Assembly (NCBI RefSeq): GCF_009725165.1 | Contig: NZ_WNZW01000004.1 | Span: 62,001-126,000 of the forward strand | DNA: 64,000 bases | Reading direction: 5' to 3' | Source of the DNA: Paenibacillus woosongensis | GTDB lineage: Bacteria > Bacillota > Bacilli > Paenibacillales > Paenibacillaceae | In this document: piece by piece, positions 42,577-52,657 of the stretch | How positions within the stretch are numbered: the stretch's first letter is position 1 | Layout: every line of letters starts with the position of its first letter | Notes under the pieces: model-generated | What the model saw: only the letters and a program-made list of their open reading frames with translations | Told to the model about the DNA's origin: nothing | Databases searched by the model: none | Translations under genes and position numbers: made by a program

Positions 42577-42761
42577 CTAACGGACACAGGTTCCGCTATT
42601 TCAGATAAATTGCCCAAAATAAAGGATTAACGGACGCAGAGGACCTTATTTGCTTATAAGCAATCCAATTTTAGCTGATTATTGCTTAATAAGGCTCCCT
42701 GGGTCCGTAATAGGATGAAAATCGCCGAAATGATCGAAATAACGCCTTCTGTGTCCGTTAG
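42577..42761. repeat. 185-bp nested inverted repeat (ACGGAC family)
   Basis: Outer arms CTAACGGACACAG (42577-42589) and CTGTGTCCGTTAG (42749-42761) are perfect inverted 13-mers. Inner arms at 42627-42650 and 42688-42711 match at most positions. A third pair (CTTAT...AAGCAAT / ATTGCTTAATAAG) lies at the centre. The whole can fold as one long cruciform or RNA hairpin. Confidence 0.65.
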
Positions 42762-42971
42762 CAATTTGACCACCGTCAAGTAACGCCGGCCAGCGCTAGC
42801 TTGATCATTACTCAGCCTACTACACTAGGCGAAGGTGAAAAGACGCCGATAGGGAAAAGTACCGAAAATCGTGGAGCAATATCAATCTGGACCCGATACC
42901 TTCGAGGAAAGGGAACCAATCGTCGATCCCAGACCATTCATTAAACCAATTAACCATTATGCTTAAATCAC

Positions 42972-43002
42972 AAATAGCTGCCGGGGATCCCGGCAGCTAT
43001 TT
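42972..43002. terminator. Terminator of the uxu-GH115 operon
   Basis: Perfect 14-bp arms AAATAGCTGCCGGG / CCCGGCAGCTATTT around a 3-base loop, 25 bases beyond the GH115 stop. The flanking T tract is short, so efficiency is uncertain. Confidence 0.65.
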
Positions 43003-43026
43003 TCTCTTCAAGCCTATATAAGAAAA

Positions 43027-46000
43027 TTAAAGAATCCAGTTCGAGCAGTGCGTCCGCGTGATGCCGTCATAAGTTACGGCAAGCTTCAGCTTGTAGCGGG
43101 AAGCTGCATGGCAATCCCCGGCTTCGTCGCCGTTTAGTGCATCGCCATGATCAAAGGCTCCGGTGCTGCTCATCACCTGACCACTATAGCCAGGGGACTC
43201 ATTCCCCAACCGTGAACCGGCTAGGCAGACGCGCTGCACTTCTTCGCCGCCGCGCGGTACAATGCCCGTTACGGTCGCCTCGTCCAGCAGGTGATCGTCT
43301 TCACTGTAGAGCGAGATGGTCAGCGCATAGCGGCAGCTGCAGCGCCCGTCGATGCCGAGCAAGCCGACCTGGGCGACTAGCGGCTTCTCCGGCAGCAGCC
43401 CGCCGCGCTGCAGAGATGGGCGAATGCGCAGCCGATCCGGCGCAGCGAGCTCCAGCTGCATCTCCCCGTTCAGGGCGCGGCAGCGCTCGGCCGTAAACTG
43501 CAGCGAATGCCGGCCCGCCTCGAGCGGGATATTCTCTGCGGCATAGCGCAGGGATCCGCTCCCGTTCTCGGCCGGCGTCAAGCAGATCGGCCCTGGCAGC
43601 TCGCGCCCGTCGATGCTGAGCCGAAGCATCGGCTTATCGCCCGGCTTCACGATGGCCGCAAGCTTCAGCGTATACAGGCCGCTCTGCTGCACAAAAATAT
43701 CCAGCTTCTCTTCGGGGGAGGTGCAGCAGCAGCCTAGAACGCCGGGCACAACGAACGGATCGAAGCCATCCCGGTCGGCCTCCTGCGCGGACCATGGCGC
43801 CGTTCCAGCGGTCAGCCCGTTGTAATAGCTCTCCGGCGGGCCGAGCAGGCTTGGCTTCTGACCGCCGGTGTCGATTACGAGCTTCTGCAAGACGACGATC
43901 GGATCGACCATCCAAAGGCGCAGCGTATGATAGCCCGGCTGCTCGATAAGGTGCCGCGTTGTGCCGGTACGGATGTTATAAATGACGCTTTGCTCCCAGT
44001 CGCGTTCATCGAATCCCCCGTCAGGCAGCTTCGCGATCAGTTCGGCAATGTGCACGGGTCCGTCATCGAAGGAGACGCCGATCCGCAGCCCCTGACCAGG
44101 TACAAAATCAATGGATGGAGCAGCATACAGCGTGACGCTAACCTCCCCCGTACTCGTCATGTACACGGGATATTCCAGGCTCGGCGAGTTCCCAGTATCC
44201 GGCTGCTCTGCACTAGACCCGGTTACCGGTAATACGGCAACCGAGGATAAGGTGCGTCCGTAGCCTGCAATCGGTTGCCACTCCGCACCGTTTGCACTGC
44301 GGCTTGCGGAGTAATGTTCCGCCTCGATAGCGATAACGCCGCCCGTTTCGATATGGCCGATCAGCGAGTCGCGGGTTGGCTCGGCAGGATGGAAGACGAC
44401 GACTTGCACCGCGACTTCTTCCCCCGTTGGGCCGCTGATCATGATTTCGCTTTGCACATCATTACCGACTGGCGCAGCAGTCCAGTCGATATCGACCCAA
44501 ATCCGCTTCTGCGAGACGACTTCTGCTGCGGTCAGGGACAGCCTGATCCAGGGAGCTCCTGCCGCCGCGCGGAAAGTGAACGGCTCTGTGCCCTTATTGA
44601 AGACCTCGATGTACCGCGCCTCCCTGGTAAAGCTATCGAATGCGGGCAGCCGGCATACCGTATTGGCCTGCGGCCATACGTCGGCCGAGCCCTCTACAGC
44701 AACTCCCATCTCAAAGTATTCCTTTCCTTCGACCGTGCCTGTATCCGGGATAGTGTTCACCGGCGGCTGGTTCCAGTAGGTGTATCCGATATGGGTCTGA
44801 TCCATCAGGTGATCCCATTTGCCCTGCGAGAGCATTTTATTGTAGGCCAAAGTCAGCTCGCGATCGGCTTCAAAGATCAGCTCCGCCTCCCGGGCGGCGA
44901 TGTTGGCCGCCCTTCTTCCTTGACGGGCATACAAGCGGCTTCGCGCGGCCTGCAGATGCAGCTCCAGCATTTGCGCGGAAGCCTTGGCCGGATAGAGGGC
45001 TAATTGGAAAAAGGCGTTCCGCAGCGGTTCCGGCAGCTCTTCATGCAGCTGCTCTGCTTGGCTGGAAATGGCCTTCAGCTCTGTAACCGCCAGCTCCGCT
45101 TCCCTGTAATCCGTCAGACTGTACAGCTCTACAGCGTTCAACAGCTCGGGTTTGATTCTACCATTGAACTTGGCATAGCCTGTCAAAATCTCTGCTACGG
45201 CTTCGCCATACTTGGCGCCGAATTGTTGTTTTGCCCAATGGACGGTACATTCCCAGGCATTGTCCTTTGTAAATTGCGAAATATCCCAGGCCATGCGGAG
45301 AAAATATTCCATCGGAAATTCCAGCGGTTTCAGGTCGCCTACATTGACGATCCAGATGCGATCTGCACCGTATTCGTAGGCTTTGTGCATTTGCTCCCAA
45401 ATTTTTGGAGCCGGCACGGTGTTGATCCATTTATAGGAGCGAGGTCCACCGACATAATCGAGATGATAATAAATGCCAGCTCCCCCCGAGCGTTCCCGTT
45501 CCTCTGAAGTAGGGACGCGCCGCAGGTTGCCGTGATTGTCATCGGACCAGAGCAGTGTAACATCATTGGGCACGCGCATGCCGTGCTCGTAATAATCCTG
45601 TACTTCCTTGTACAGCGCCCACAGCTGCGGAACTTCAGACGCGTCGCGGCCGGTTTGTTCGGCAATGATCTCCCGCTGGTCGCTGACGATTTTCTCCAGC
45701 AGGGCGATTTTTTCCTCAAAGGTCAACTGCCCGCTCATCGCTTCGTCCCCATCGCCGCGCATGCCGAGCGTGACGATGCTCTCGTAGTCCCGGCTGCGGC
45801 GGATGCCTTCCTCCCAAAAGCGGTAAAGCACCTCTTCGTTGATTGAATAATCCCAAGGGCCCTGCTTATGCTTCTTCCAGTCCCCGTGCGGGCGCAGCAT
45901 CGGCTCGTGATGGGAAGTTCCGATGATGATGCCGTACCGGTCGGCCATTTCGGCGTTCAGAGGGTCATCCTCATAAAACGTGTTGTCCCACATCGCTGGC

Positions 46001-46656
46001 CATAAATAATTCGCTTTCAATCTAAGGAGCAGTTCGAATATTTTCTCATAGAATTCATGGGTAAAGTCACGGAAATTCGCTCGTACCCAAGCCATGAGGG
46101 ACGGCCCCTCGTCATTGAGGAATATTCCTCTGTATTTTACGGATGGTTCTCCCTGTTTATAGGTGCCGGGTTGGATGTAAAGACTGCCGCGCCGGGCGAC
46201 AGGAACATCAGCCCACCAGTACCAGGGCGACACTCCGATTTTTTCAGACACATCGTAAATGCCAAAGATGGTTCCCCTCTTGTCACTGCCGGCGATGACC
46301 AGCCCTTGCTCGATGCCTGGCAGGGGGCTGGCTACCGTCTGGATGACGAAGGATTCCCACTTCCCGGCAACCTCGCCTGCATCCAGCTTGCCTTCCGCGA
46401 TCAGCGCGTCAATGACCGGGCTTTTGCCGATCGTACCTATTAGGACGGCGTGCCCAGCCAGCAGCTTGTGATCATGCATGAGCATGGGGCTGCGGCCGGA
46501 CACCCGTTCCATATCCGCCTGAAGATCCTTCGCTGCCCGGACGACACCGGCATGATCCTCATCGGACACGTAGATGTCTGCGGACGCTCCCTCGTGAACG
46601 AGCTGAAAGGCGCCGTCGCCGCTAGATTGCTGAATAACATAATTTTCGCTGAACAT
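43027..46656 (-). CDS. GH115 xylan alpha-1,2-glucuronidase
   Basis: GH115 enzymes remove (4-O-methyl-)glucuronic acid from internal and terminal xylose units of glucuronoxylan. The product of ~1209 aa has the family core: GTIFGIYDVSEKIGVSPWYWWADVPV, KYRGIFLNDEGPSLMAW, RLKANYLWPAMWDNTF, GIIIGTSHHEPMLRPH and VTLLWSDDNHGNLRRVPTSEER, all in the N-terminal ~450 residues. The C-terminal half carries further beta-rich modules. There is no signal peptide, so it should act in the cytoplasm on imported aldouronates. The start at 46656 (AGGGAT upstream) is preferred; an ATG at 46725 has no binding site. It is last in uxuR-uxuA-uxuB-GH115. Confidence 0.93.
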   Translation of the reverse strand: MFSENYVIQQSSGDGAFQLVHEGASADIYVSDEDHAGVVRAAKDLQADMERVSGRSPMLMHDHKLLAGHAVLIGTIGKSPVIDALIAEGKLDAGEVAGKWESFVIQTVASPLPGIEQGLVIAGSDKRGTIFGIYDVSEKIGVSPWYWWADVPVARRGSLYIQPGTYKQGEPSVKYRGIFLNDEGPSLMAWVRANFRDFTHEFYEKIFELLLRLKANYLWPAMWDNTFYEDDPLNAEMADRYGIIIGTSHHEPMLRPHGDWKKHKQGPWDYSINEEVLYRFWEEGIRRSRDYESIVTLGMRGDGDEAMSGQLTFEEKIALLEKIVSDQREIIAEQTGRDASEVPQLWALYKEVQDYYEHGMRVPNDVTLLWSDDNHGNLRRVPTSEERERSGGAGIYYHLDYVGGPRSYKWINTVPAPKIWEQMHKAYEYGADRIWIVNVGDLKPLEFPMEYFLRMAWDISQFTKDNAWECTVHWAKQQFGAKYGEAVAEILTGYAKFNGRIKPELLNAVELYSLTDYREAELAVTELKAISSQAEQLHEELPEPLRNAFFQLALYPAKASAQMLELHLQAARSRLYARQGRRAANIAAREAELIFEADRELTLAYNKMLSQGKWDHLMDQTHIGYTYWNQPPVNTIPDTGTVEGKEYFEMGVAVEGSADVWPQANTVCRLPAFDSFTREARYIEVFNKGTEPFTFRAAAGAPWIRLSLTAAEVVSQKRIWVDIDWTAAPVGNDVQSEIMISGPTGEEVAVQVVVFHPAEPTRDSLIGHIETGGVIAIEAEHYSASRSANGAEWQPIAGYGRTLSSVAVLPVTGSSAEQPDTGNSPSLEYPVYMTSTGEVSVTLYAAPSIDFVPGQGLRIGVSFDDGPVHIAELIAKLPDGGFDERDWEQSVIYNIRTGTTRHLIEQPGYHTLRLWMVDPIVVLQKLVIDTGGQKPSLLGPPESYYNGLTAGTAPWSAQEADRDGFDPFVVPGVLGCCCTSPEEKLDIFVQQSGLYTLKLAAIVKPGDKPMLRLSIDGRELPGPICLTPAENGSGSLRYAAENIPLEAGRHSLQFTAERCRALNGEMQLELAAPDRLRIRPSLQRGGLLPEKPLVAQVGLLGIDGRCSCRYALTISLYSEDDHLLDEATVTGIVPRGGEEVQRVCLAGSRLGNESPGYSGQVMSSTGAFDHGDALNGDEAGDCHAASRYKLKLAVTYDGITRTHCSNWIL

Positions 46657-46793
46657 GATATCCCTGCATACAAAATGGTATTCATCCGAGTCCGGAATGT
46701 GATTCAGTATATAAGATCCCCGCATGGGTCCGGGAGGTTTAAGAACAACATGTTTAATTGCATGGGGAAAGTACTAAAGTTTTCAAAGCTTGA

Positions 46794-47648
46794 TTATACT
46801 CCCGAATAAGCCATGAAGCCGCCGTCCACCGGAATGACCGTTCCGGTAACGAAGCCGGACGTGTCCGCATCGGCGAGCCAGAGCAGCGTGCCCAGCAGAT
46901 CCTCCGGTACGCCGAAGCGCCGCATCGGCGTGTGCGTGATAATTTTGTGAGAACGCTCGGTTAGCGAGCCATCCTCATTGGTAAGCAGATTGCGGTTCTG
47001 TTCCGTCAGGAAAAATCCGGGCGCAATCGCATTGACGCGGATGCCCGATTCCGCCAAATGTACGGCGAGCCACTGCGTGAAGTTATTGATCGCCGCTTTC
47101 GCTGCACTGTAAGCCGGCACTTTAGTCATTGGGCAAGGTGCGCTCATTGAAGAAATGTTCAGCACGACTGCTCCTGGACGGCCGAGCATGGTTTTGGCGA
47201 ACACCTGCGTAGGAATGAGGGTGCCGACGAAGTTCAAGTCGAATACCGTTCTTACTCCAGGAATGCTCAGGTCGAAGAAGGTCGTGATGTCGGGATTTTC
47301 CAAATCCTCGGAGCGGAAAATTTCGTTAGTCGTGTTGGCGCTAGGCTGATTGCCGCCGGCTCCATTGATCAGAATATCGCAAGGGCCCAGCTGCTCCCGG
47401 ACAATCTTCTCCGCTTCGCGGACACTGGCCTCGTCGGTAACGTCGCAAGCGACGGCGATCGCCTGGCCGCCGCTCGCATGAATCGCTGCTGCAACCTCTT
47501 CTCCCTTCTCCTTCGTCCGGTTAAGAATCGCGACCTTGACTCCCTGCCGGGCGAGCTCCTGCGCCATGGCCCGGCAGAGCACGCCGGAGCCGCCGGTAAT
47601 GACCGCAGTTTTCCCCTCAAGGGAAGAATGCTTAGGCAATGCACACAT
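46794..47648 (-). CDS. uxuB: Fructuronate reductase / D-mannonate oxidoreductase UxuB (SDR type)
   Basis: A 284-aa short-chain dehydrogenase that matches Bacillus-type UxuB, reducing D-fructuronate to D-mannonate with NAD(P)[21 protein letters not shown] is the glycine-rich cofactor motif. [14 protein letters not shown], then SSMSAP...YSAAKAAI (catalytic Ser-Tyr-Lys) and [11 protein letters not shown] are conserved, the last being typical of this subgroup. The ATG at 47648 follows GGGGAGGGG and lies one base beyond the uxuA stop. The frame is open upstream through uxuA, but that is a shadow. Confidence 0.9.
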   Translation of the reverse strand: MCALPKHSSLEGKTAVITGGSGVLCRAMAQELARQGVKVAILNRTKEKGEEVAAAIHASGGQAIAVACDVTDEASVREAEKIVREQLGPCDILINGAGGNQPSANTTNEIFRSEDLENPDITTFFDLSIPGVRTVFDLNFVGTLIPTQVFAKTMLGRPGAVVLNISSMSAPCPMTKVPAYSAAKAAINNFTQWLAVHLAESGIRVNAIAPGFFLTEQNRNLLTNEDGSLTERSHKIITHTPMRRFGVPEDLLGTLLWLADADTSGFVTGTVIPVDGGFMAYSGV

Positions 47649-47649
47649 G

Positions 47650-48747
47650 TTAATTCCCCTCCCCAGCGCTTGCGTTAGAGGATTGCGCCTGCTGTCTCGA
47701 ATAGGCGTCCCATAGTCCCCATAAGTACATGATTCCGAGGGCGCGGTCATACAGTCCGTATCCCGGACGGCATTGCTCACCCCAAATATGTCTGCCATGG
47801 TCAGGACGGCAGTAGCCTGTGAAATCGGTGTCATAATACGCTTTCACAACGCCGCTGATATCGACCGTGCCGTCAGAGGTTTTATGGGAGGTCTCGATGA
47901 AATCCCCATTATCCATGACGCGAACGTTACGGATATGCGTAAACGGAATCCGCCCCTGGAATTCGTGGATCATGGAAATGATGTCGTTGCTTGGCTTGGC
48001 TCCGAGCGACCCTGTGCATAGCGTAATACCGTTGGCCGGGCTGTCATGGAGCGACAGCAGGCGGCGGAAGCCGGCTTGGTCGTTCAGGATTCGCGGCAAT
48101 CCGAAAATTGCAAACGGCGGATCGTCCGGATGAACCGCCATCAGGATGCCGTTTTTCTCGGCGACGGGAACGATTCTGTCTAGGAAATATTTGAGATTGT
48201 CCCATAAATCCTCTTCCGTAACGTCCCGGTATGCTTCAAACAAGGAAGTGAGATGTGCGAGACGTTCCGGCTCCCAGCCTGGCATCGTAAGATCACTGTT
48301 CTGATTGATGATTTTTACGAGTTCGAATGGATCTACACCGTCTATTTTCTCCTTCTCGAAGAATAGAGCGGTTGAGCCGTCTTCCAGCTCTTTGAACAAA
48401 TCCGTTCTGGCCCAGTCGAATACTGGCATGAAATTGTAGCAAATGACCTTAACGCCGATTTGGGCCAGATTCTCGATTGTGCGAATGTAATTTTCGATAT
48501 ATTGATCCCGGGTCGGAAGCCCGAGCTTAATATCCTCGTGGACGTTTACGCTCTCGACGACTTCCGTATGCAAGCCATGCTTGCCGGCTAAGTCGCGGAT
48601 TTCCTGAATCCGCTCGAGCGGCCATACTTCTCCGGCGGGCACATCATGAAGTGCCCACACGATACCCTCTGTTCCAGGGATTTGTCTAATTTGATCCAGC
48701 GTAACTGTGTCATTGTTCTCGCCGAACCAGCGAAATACCATACGCAT
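47650..48747 (-). CDS. uxuA: Mannonate dehydratase UxuA
   Basis: UxuA dehydrates D-mannonate to 2-keto-3-deoxygluconate, the last step before the KDG kinase and aldolase. The 365-aa protein is a TIM-barrel metal enzyme beginning [25 protein letters not shown]. It contains [42 protein letters not shown] and a C-terminal [13 protein letters not shown] metal-binding segment, all conserved. It lies between the regulator and uxuB on the minus strand with short spacings, forming one operon with GH115. Confidence 0.96.
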   Translation of the reverse strand: MRMVFRWFGENNDTVTLDQIRQIPGTEGIVWALHDVPAGEVWPLERIQEIRDLAGKHGLHTEVVESVNVHEDIKLGLPTRDQYIENYIRTIENLAQIGVKVICYNFMPVFDWARTDLFKELEDGSTALFFEKEKIDGVDPFELVKIINQNSDLTMPGWEPERLAHLTSLFEAYRDVTEEDLWDNLKYFLDRIVPVAEKNGILMAVHPDDPPFAIFGLPRILNDQAGFRRLLSLHDSPANGITLCTGSLGAKPSNDIISMIHEFQGRIPFTHIRNVRVMDNGDFIETSHKTSDGTVDISGVVKAYYDTDFTGYCRPDHGRHIWGEQCRPGYGLYDRALGIMYLWGLWDAYSRQQAQSSNASAGEGN

Positions 48748-48758
48748 GCCTTCACCGC

Positions 48759-49454
48759 CTAATGAATTTTTGTTTGGTTATTAAAATAATCGGGAAATTT
48801 CTCCTGCAGCAGGCCGAGATTATAAATGCTAAGAGCCAGATGGGTCTGCATCAGGCGCTCTGCCAAGGCTTCATCCTTTCGGCAAATCGCTTCATATATA
48901 TCGCGATGCTGCTCGAATAAATGATTCCAATGGGGATCGGTTCTCATCCACAGGATACGGCTCCGGTTCAAATGAGCGTTCATTTGTTGAATGACACCCC
49001 AGGTCCCGAGCTTGTTCACCCCTTCGAACAAGATACGGTGAAATTGCTCATCCAACTCGAACATGGCCATCCCGTCGTGCTTCATGAGGGATTCCCGCTG
49101 CAGGGACAAGTTGTTGCCGAGTTCTTCGAGCAGCTTCTCGGGGAATTGCTTGCAAGCTAGCCCGACCACGGCCCGCTCCAGCTGCTCCCGCATAAATTGG
49201 GCTTCCATAACGAGGTCCGGATCAATCAGGGACACCCGCGTGCCGCGCTGCGGAAGCACTACCACCAGTCCTTCCTGGGCAAGCCGGACAAAACTCTCCC
49301 GCACGGGAGTACGGCTCACATTAAAAGTGATCGACATTTCCTTCTCCGACAACGTAGTTCCCGGAGCCAGCTCCATATTGACGATTTGCTTCTTTAATTC
49401 GTTGTACACGGTATTCCCGGCCGATTCTTGCATAGGGGGATTCCATCCTCTCAA
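48759..49454 (-). CDS. GntR/FadR-family regulator of glucuronate genes (UxuR-like)
   Basis: The 231-aa protein has an N-terminal GntR winged helix (VYNELKKQIVNMELAPGTTLSEKEMSITFNVSRTPVRESFVRLAQEGLV in pieces, residues ~16-70) and a C-terminal FCD ligand domain with His-rich metal-type positions (DEQFHRILF, HRDIYEAI, MQTHL). Its place at the head of uxuA-uxuB and opposite uxaC suggests it senses a hexuronate intermediate and represses both directions. The start is a TTG at 49454 with AAGGAGGTGAT directly before it. A long palindrome lies 22 bases upstream. Confidence 0.88.
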   Translation of the reverse strand: MRGWNPPMQESAGNTVYNELKKQIVNMELAPGTTLSEKEMSITFNVSRTPVRESFVRLAQEGLVVVLPQRGTRVSLIDPDLVMEAQFMREQLERAVVGLACKQFPEKLLEELGNNLSLQRESLMKHDGMAMFELDEQFHRILFEGVNKLGTWGVIQQMNAHLNRSRILWMRTDPHWNHLFEQHRDIYEAICRKDEALAERLMQTHLALSIYNLGLLQEKFPDYFNNQTKIH

Positions 49455-49475
49455 TCGATCACCTCCTTACTCCTT

Positions 49476-49505
49476 CCATACTACCACACTTGTATGGTAG
49501 TATGG
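49476..49505. promoter_or_regulatory. Palindromic operator between the UxuR-like gene and uxaC
   Basis: Perfect 11-bp arms CCATACTACCA (49476-49486) and TGGTAGTATGG (49495-49505) are separated by 8 bases, CACTTGTA. The site overlaps a candidate uxaC promoter, TTGTAT (49490-49495) with ATTAAT (49513-49518) 17 bases on. It is the likely binding site of the adjacent GntR-type regulator. Confidence 0.7.
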
Positions 49506-49574
49506 AACTGGTATTAATCAATAATTATCATAGTGAATAGGATGCAACGAATATATTCTGTCAGGGGGATGGAA

Positions 49575-50984
49575 ATGACACATTTTCACACGGAAAACTT
49601 GCTGCTTACGAGCAATAGTGCAAAAAAGTTGTACTTTGAATATGTAGCAGGAATGCCAATTTACGATTATCACAATCATTTGAATCCGGCAGATGTGGCG
49701 GCGAACAAGCAGTTTCGCAATTTGACGGAGCTATGGCTGGATGGCGATCATTATAAATGGCGGGCGATGCGCTGGCTGGGCATTGATGAATCGCTCATTA
49801 CGGGAGAGGCAGGGGACCAGGAGAAGTTCATGGCTTGGGCCCGTGCTGTTCCACGTCTTGTCGGCAATCCGCTCTACCATTGGAGCCATTTGGAGCTCGC
49901 CCGTTATTTTGGCATTGAGGAGCGGCTGAGCGAAGAGAATGCCGAGGAAATCTGGCATCGCTGCAACGAGCGTCTGCAGGAGAAGTCACTTCGCGCGGCA
50001 GGCATACTAGAGCAGTTCGATGTACGGGTGGCGTGTACGACGGATGATCCAGCCGACAGTTTGGCGGCGCATGGGCAAATTGCAAACAACGGGGAGATTA
50101 CAGCCAAGGTTCTGCCGACCTTTAGACCGGACCGGGCTTTGAATATTACGGCTCCGGGATTCCAGGAATATATGACAGAGCTAGGTCAGGCGGCCGGCTG
50201 CGCGGTTGAGAGCTACGAGGATTTGTTAGAAGCGCTGAAGAACCGAATCGATTATTTTCATGCGAAAGGCTGCCGCTTGTCAGATCATGGATTTGGGGCT
50301 TTCCCTTTTGAGCGAACGACGGAACGGGAGGCTGGACAAATTTTTGCCAAAGCGCTCCGCGGAGAAATGTTGACGGAATCGGAAGAAAATCGCTATCGGA
50401 CGTTTACGCTGCTTCGTTTGGGTGAAATGTATTATGACCGCGGCTGGGCTATGCAGCTGCATATTGGCGCCATCCGCAACAATAATGAGCGTATGCTGAA
50501 GACGATCGGCAAGGATAGCGGGTACGATTCCATCCTCGATTATCATTTGGCGGCATCTTTGAACGCATTTTTGAATGAATTGGAAACGGGCAACCGCTTG
50601 CCTAAGACGATTGTTTATAGTCTTTACCCTTATCATTATGAAATGCTTGCGACAACGATCGGCAATTTCCAATCCGGCGAGAGCGCTGGCAAGCTTCAGC
50701 TTGGCTCAGCCTGGTGGTTTAATGACCAGAAAGAGGGAATGCTGCAGCAGTTGAAAGCGTTGTCCTCCATTGGGGTCATCAGTACCTTCGTCGGCATGCT
50801 GACAGATTCGCGCAGCTTCATGTCCCTGCCAAGACATGAATATTTCCGGCGTGTCCTATGCCGGTTATTCGGGGAGTGGATCGAAGAGGGAGAGTTGCCG
50901 GCGGATTATGATTATATTGGCAGCATCGTTCAGGACATCTGCTATCATAACGCAGTCCGATATTTTGGAATTTCCTTATCATAA
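49575..50984 (+). CDS. uxaC: Glucuronate isomerase UxaC
   Basis: UxaC isomerises D-glucuronate to D-fructuronate (and galacturonate to tagaturonate), the first step of hexuronate breakdown. The 469-aa protein shows the amidohydrolase-like metal motif YDYHNHLNPADVA, CTTDDPADSL, TFRPDRAL, DHGFGAF and the late MLTDSRSF-MSLPRHEYFRR segment. ATG 49575 with CAGGGGGA six bases upstream gives a standard-length protein; earlier in-frame starts lack a binding site. It diverges from the UxuR-like gene and is followed by a two-component system, with 68 bases between. Confidence 0.95.
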   Translation: MTHFHTENLLLTSNSAKKLYFEYVAGMPIYDYHNHLNPADVAANKQFRNLTELWLDGDHYKWRAMRWLGIDESLITGEAGDQEKFMAWARAVPRLVGNPLYHWSHLELARYFGIEERLSEENAEEIWHRCNERLQEKSLRAAGILEQFDVRVACTTDDPADSLAAHGQIANNGEITAKVLPTFRPDRALNITAPGFQEYMTELGQAAGCAVESYEDLLEALKNRIDYFHAKGCRLSDHGFGAFPFERTTEREAGQIFAKALRGEMLTESEENRYRTFTLLRLGEMYYDRGWAMQLHIGAIRNNNERMLKTIGKDSGYDSILDYHLAASLNAFLNELETGNRLPKTIVYSLYPYHYEMLATTIGNFQSGESAGKLQLGSAWWFNDQKEGMLQQLKALSSIGVISTFVGMLTDSRSFMSLPRHEYFRRVLCRLFGEWIEEGELPADYDYIGSIVQDICYHNAVRYFGISLS

Positions 50985-51052
50985 CGTTGACAGCACCACC
51001 AACATCATGTGCCGGCTGTATGAATTGCAGCCGGCAGAGAGGAGGCAAACCG

Positions 51053-52657
51053 ATGGAACTTCATCGTGTCATTCTTGTGGATGATGAGGTGTTTACGAGG
51101 AAGGGATTAATCAAGTTAATCGATTGGGAGGCTAGCGGATTTCAGATATCCGGTGAAGCTGACAACGGGGAGGACGCGCTGGAGCTGATCCGGTCCCGGC
51201 GTCCCGATCTGGTTATCACCGATATTCGCATGCCGGTATTGGATGGACTGGGGCTGATCCGTCAACTGATCGAAGAGGATGAGGAGCCGCCTGCGTTTGT
51301 CATTATTAGCGGTTTTGACGATTTTAGCTATGCCCAGCAGGCGGTTCGCTACGGAGTTCATGATTTCATTCTCAAGCCGATCGATGAGGGCGAATTCACC
51401 GAAATGCTGCGCAGGCTGAGCGGCCGGCTTCAAGAGGAGCGGGAAGGGAAGGAGCGGGAGCTGCGGCTGGAGAATCAGGCGATGATCGAGTCGATTATCA
51501 GGAATGAAGCCGGGGAGCAATTCATCTCGAATTGGGAGGAGCAGCTGAACCTGACTAGCGGCGATTGCCTGTATTATATGTTCGTGGAACTGAATGATCT
51601 GCATCCGTGGCGGCAGGAAGGAGAAGAGCTGCCTCTTTACCGTTTTATGGAGCAGGTGGAGGAAGCGCTGCAGGATATCGTAGGCGGAGAGCAGTCGCTT
51701 TACCTTCATGAGCACCGCAGCCGTGTCGGGGTGATCGTGCCTGAACGCCTGCTAAAGCCGTTCCATAACAACATCCGTTCGTTTGCAGAAGCGCTTCACA
51801 CCAGGATAAAGGTCCGGGAGGGGCGCATCTTTATATATACCAGCTGCCCGGTTCAGGGGTTGGCTGGCCTTCGCCGTGCGTATGAAAGCGCCAAAGAGGC
51901 ATTGTTATATAAATATGTTCACGACCATGACGGCATCGTGGTTCATAACCAAACAAGCGAATGCACTGTGCAGTATGTGCCGGTCGATCAGGAGCTATAC
52001 CATCGCTTGATTGAGCAGATTGAGGAATATCGTCTGGAGGAGCTTGGACGTTCGATTAAGCAGATGTTCCGGCGTTTTCAAGAGAAGCGATATGCTCCTG
52101 AGGCCGTGAAGATGAATATTCACCAATGCGTCCTCGGCGTAATCGACATTATTCGCGGCATGGACGGAGACGAGCGGTCGCTTGTCTCGCTCGACCCGAT
52201 TGTCGGCTGGCATGATTTGAACTTGTCCCTGCAGGAGCTCCAGCGTCTTTTTACCGCTTTTGCCGAGGAGAGCGGCCAGTATATCAGCGTACTGCGCAAG
52301 GAGCAGCAAAAGGGCGGTATCCATAAAATCCGCGCTTATATCGAGGAGCATTACCACGAGAATATTAGCTTGAAATCGATTGCCGCCAAATTTTACATGA
52401 ACCCTGTTTATTTAGGACAATTGTTCCGCAAAACCTATGGCGTGTATTTCAATGATTTTTTGCTGCAATTAAGAATAGGCGAGGCGAAGCGGCTGCTCCG
52501 CCAGACAGATATGCGCATATATGAGGTCGCCGACCGCGTAGGCTTCAGCAATCCCGATTATTTCGTGACACAGTTCGAGAAGCTGGAGAAGCTGACGCCG
52601 AGCGAATACCGTTCGCGGCTGGTGAAGGGAGGGGCGTCCGTCAGGACGGGACGATGA
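51053..52657 (+). CDS. YesN-type AraC response regulator
   Basis: The 534-aa protein has an N-terminal receiver (phosphorylated Asp57 in LVITDIRMP), a long middle region and a C-terminal AraC double helix-turn-helix (IRAYIEEHYHENISLKSIAAKFYMNPVYLGQLFRKTYG, then VADRVGFSNPDYFVTQFEKLEKLTPSEYR, in pieces). Such regulators sit beside oligosaccharide ABC transporters and activate them. ATG 51053 has GAGGAGG upstream; the frame is open to 50987. Its stop overlaps the kinase start as ATGA. By position it should activate the binding protein/permease/xylanase genes that follow. Confidence 0.93.
   Translation: MELHRVILVDDEVFTRKGLIKLIDWEASGFQISGEADNGEDALELIRSRRPDLVITDIRMPVLDGLGLIRQLIEEDEEPPAFVIISGFDDFSYAQQAVRYGVHDFILKPIDEGEFTEMLRRLSGRLQEEREGKERELRLENQAMIESIIRNEAGEQFISNWEEQLNLTSGDCLYYMFVELNDLHPWRQEGEELPLYRFMEQVEEALQDIVGGEQSLYLHEHRSRVGVIVPERLLKPFHNNIRSFAEALHTRIKVREGRIFIYTSCPVQGLAGLRRAYESAKEALLYKYVHDHDGIVVHNQTSECTVQYVPVDQELYHRLIEQIEEYRLEELGRSIKQMFRRFQEKRYAPEAVKMNIHQCVLGVIDIIRGMDGDERSLVSLDPIVGWHDLNLSLQELQRLFTAFAEESGQYISVLRKEQQKGGIHKIRAYIEEHYHENISLKSIAAKFYMNPVYLGQLFRKTYGVYFNDFLLQLRIGEAKRLLRQTDMRIYEVADRVGFSNPDYFVTQFEKLEKLTPSEYRSRLVKGGASVRTGR

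Larger units (their letters stand above)
42293..43026. other. 734-base gap with repeats, no gene
   Basis: No convincing coding sequence or RNA gene is seen. The first part (42400-42560) is G/T-rich with degenerate copies of a GAGCAATGTGCTC-type motif. The middle (42577-42761) is a nested inverted repeat, and the end (42972-43002) is a strong hairpin. Confidence 0.55.
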
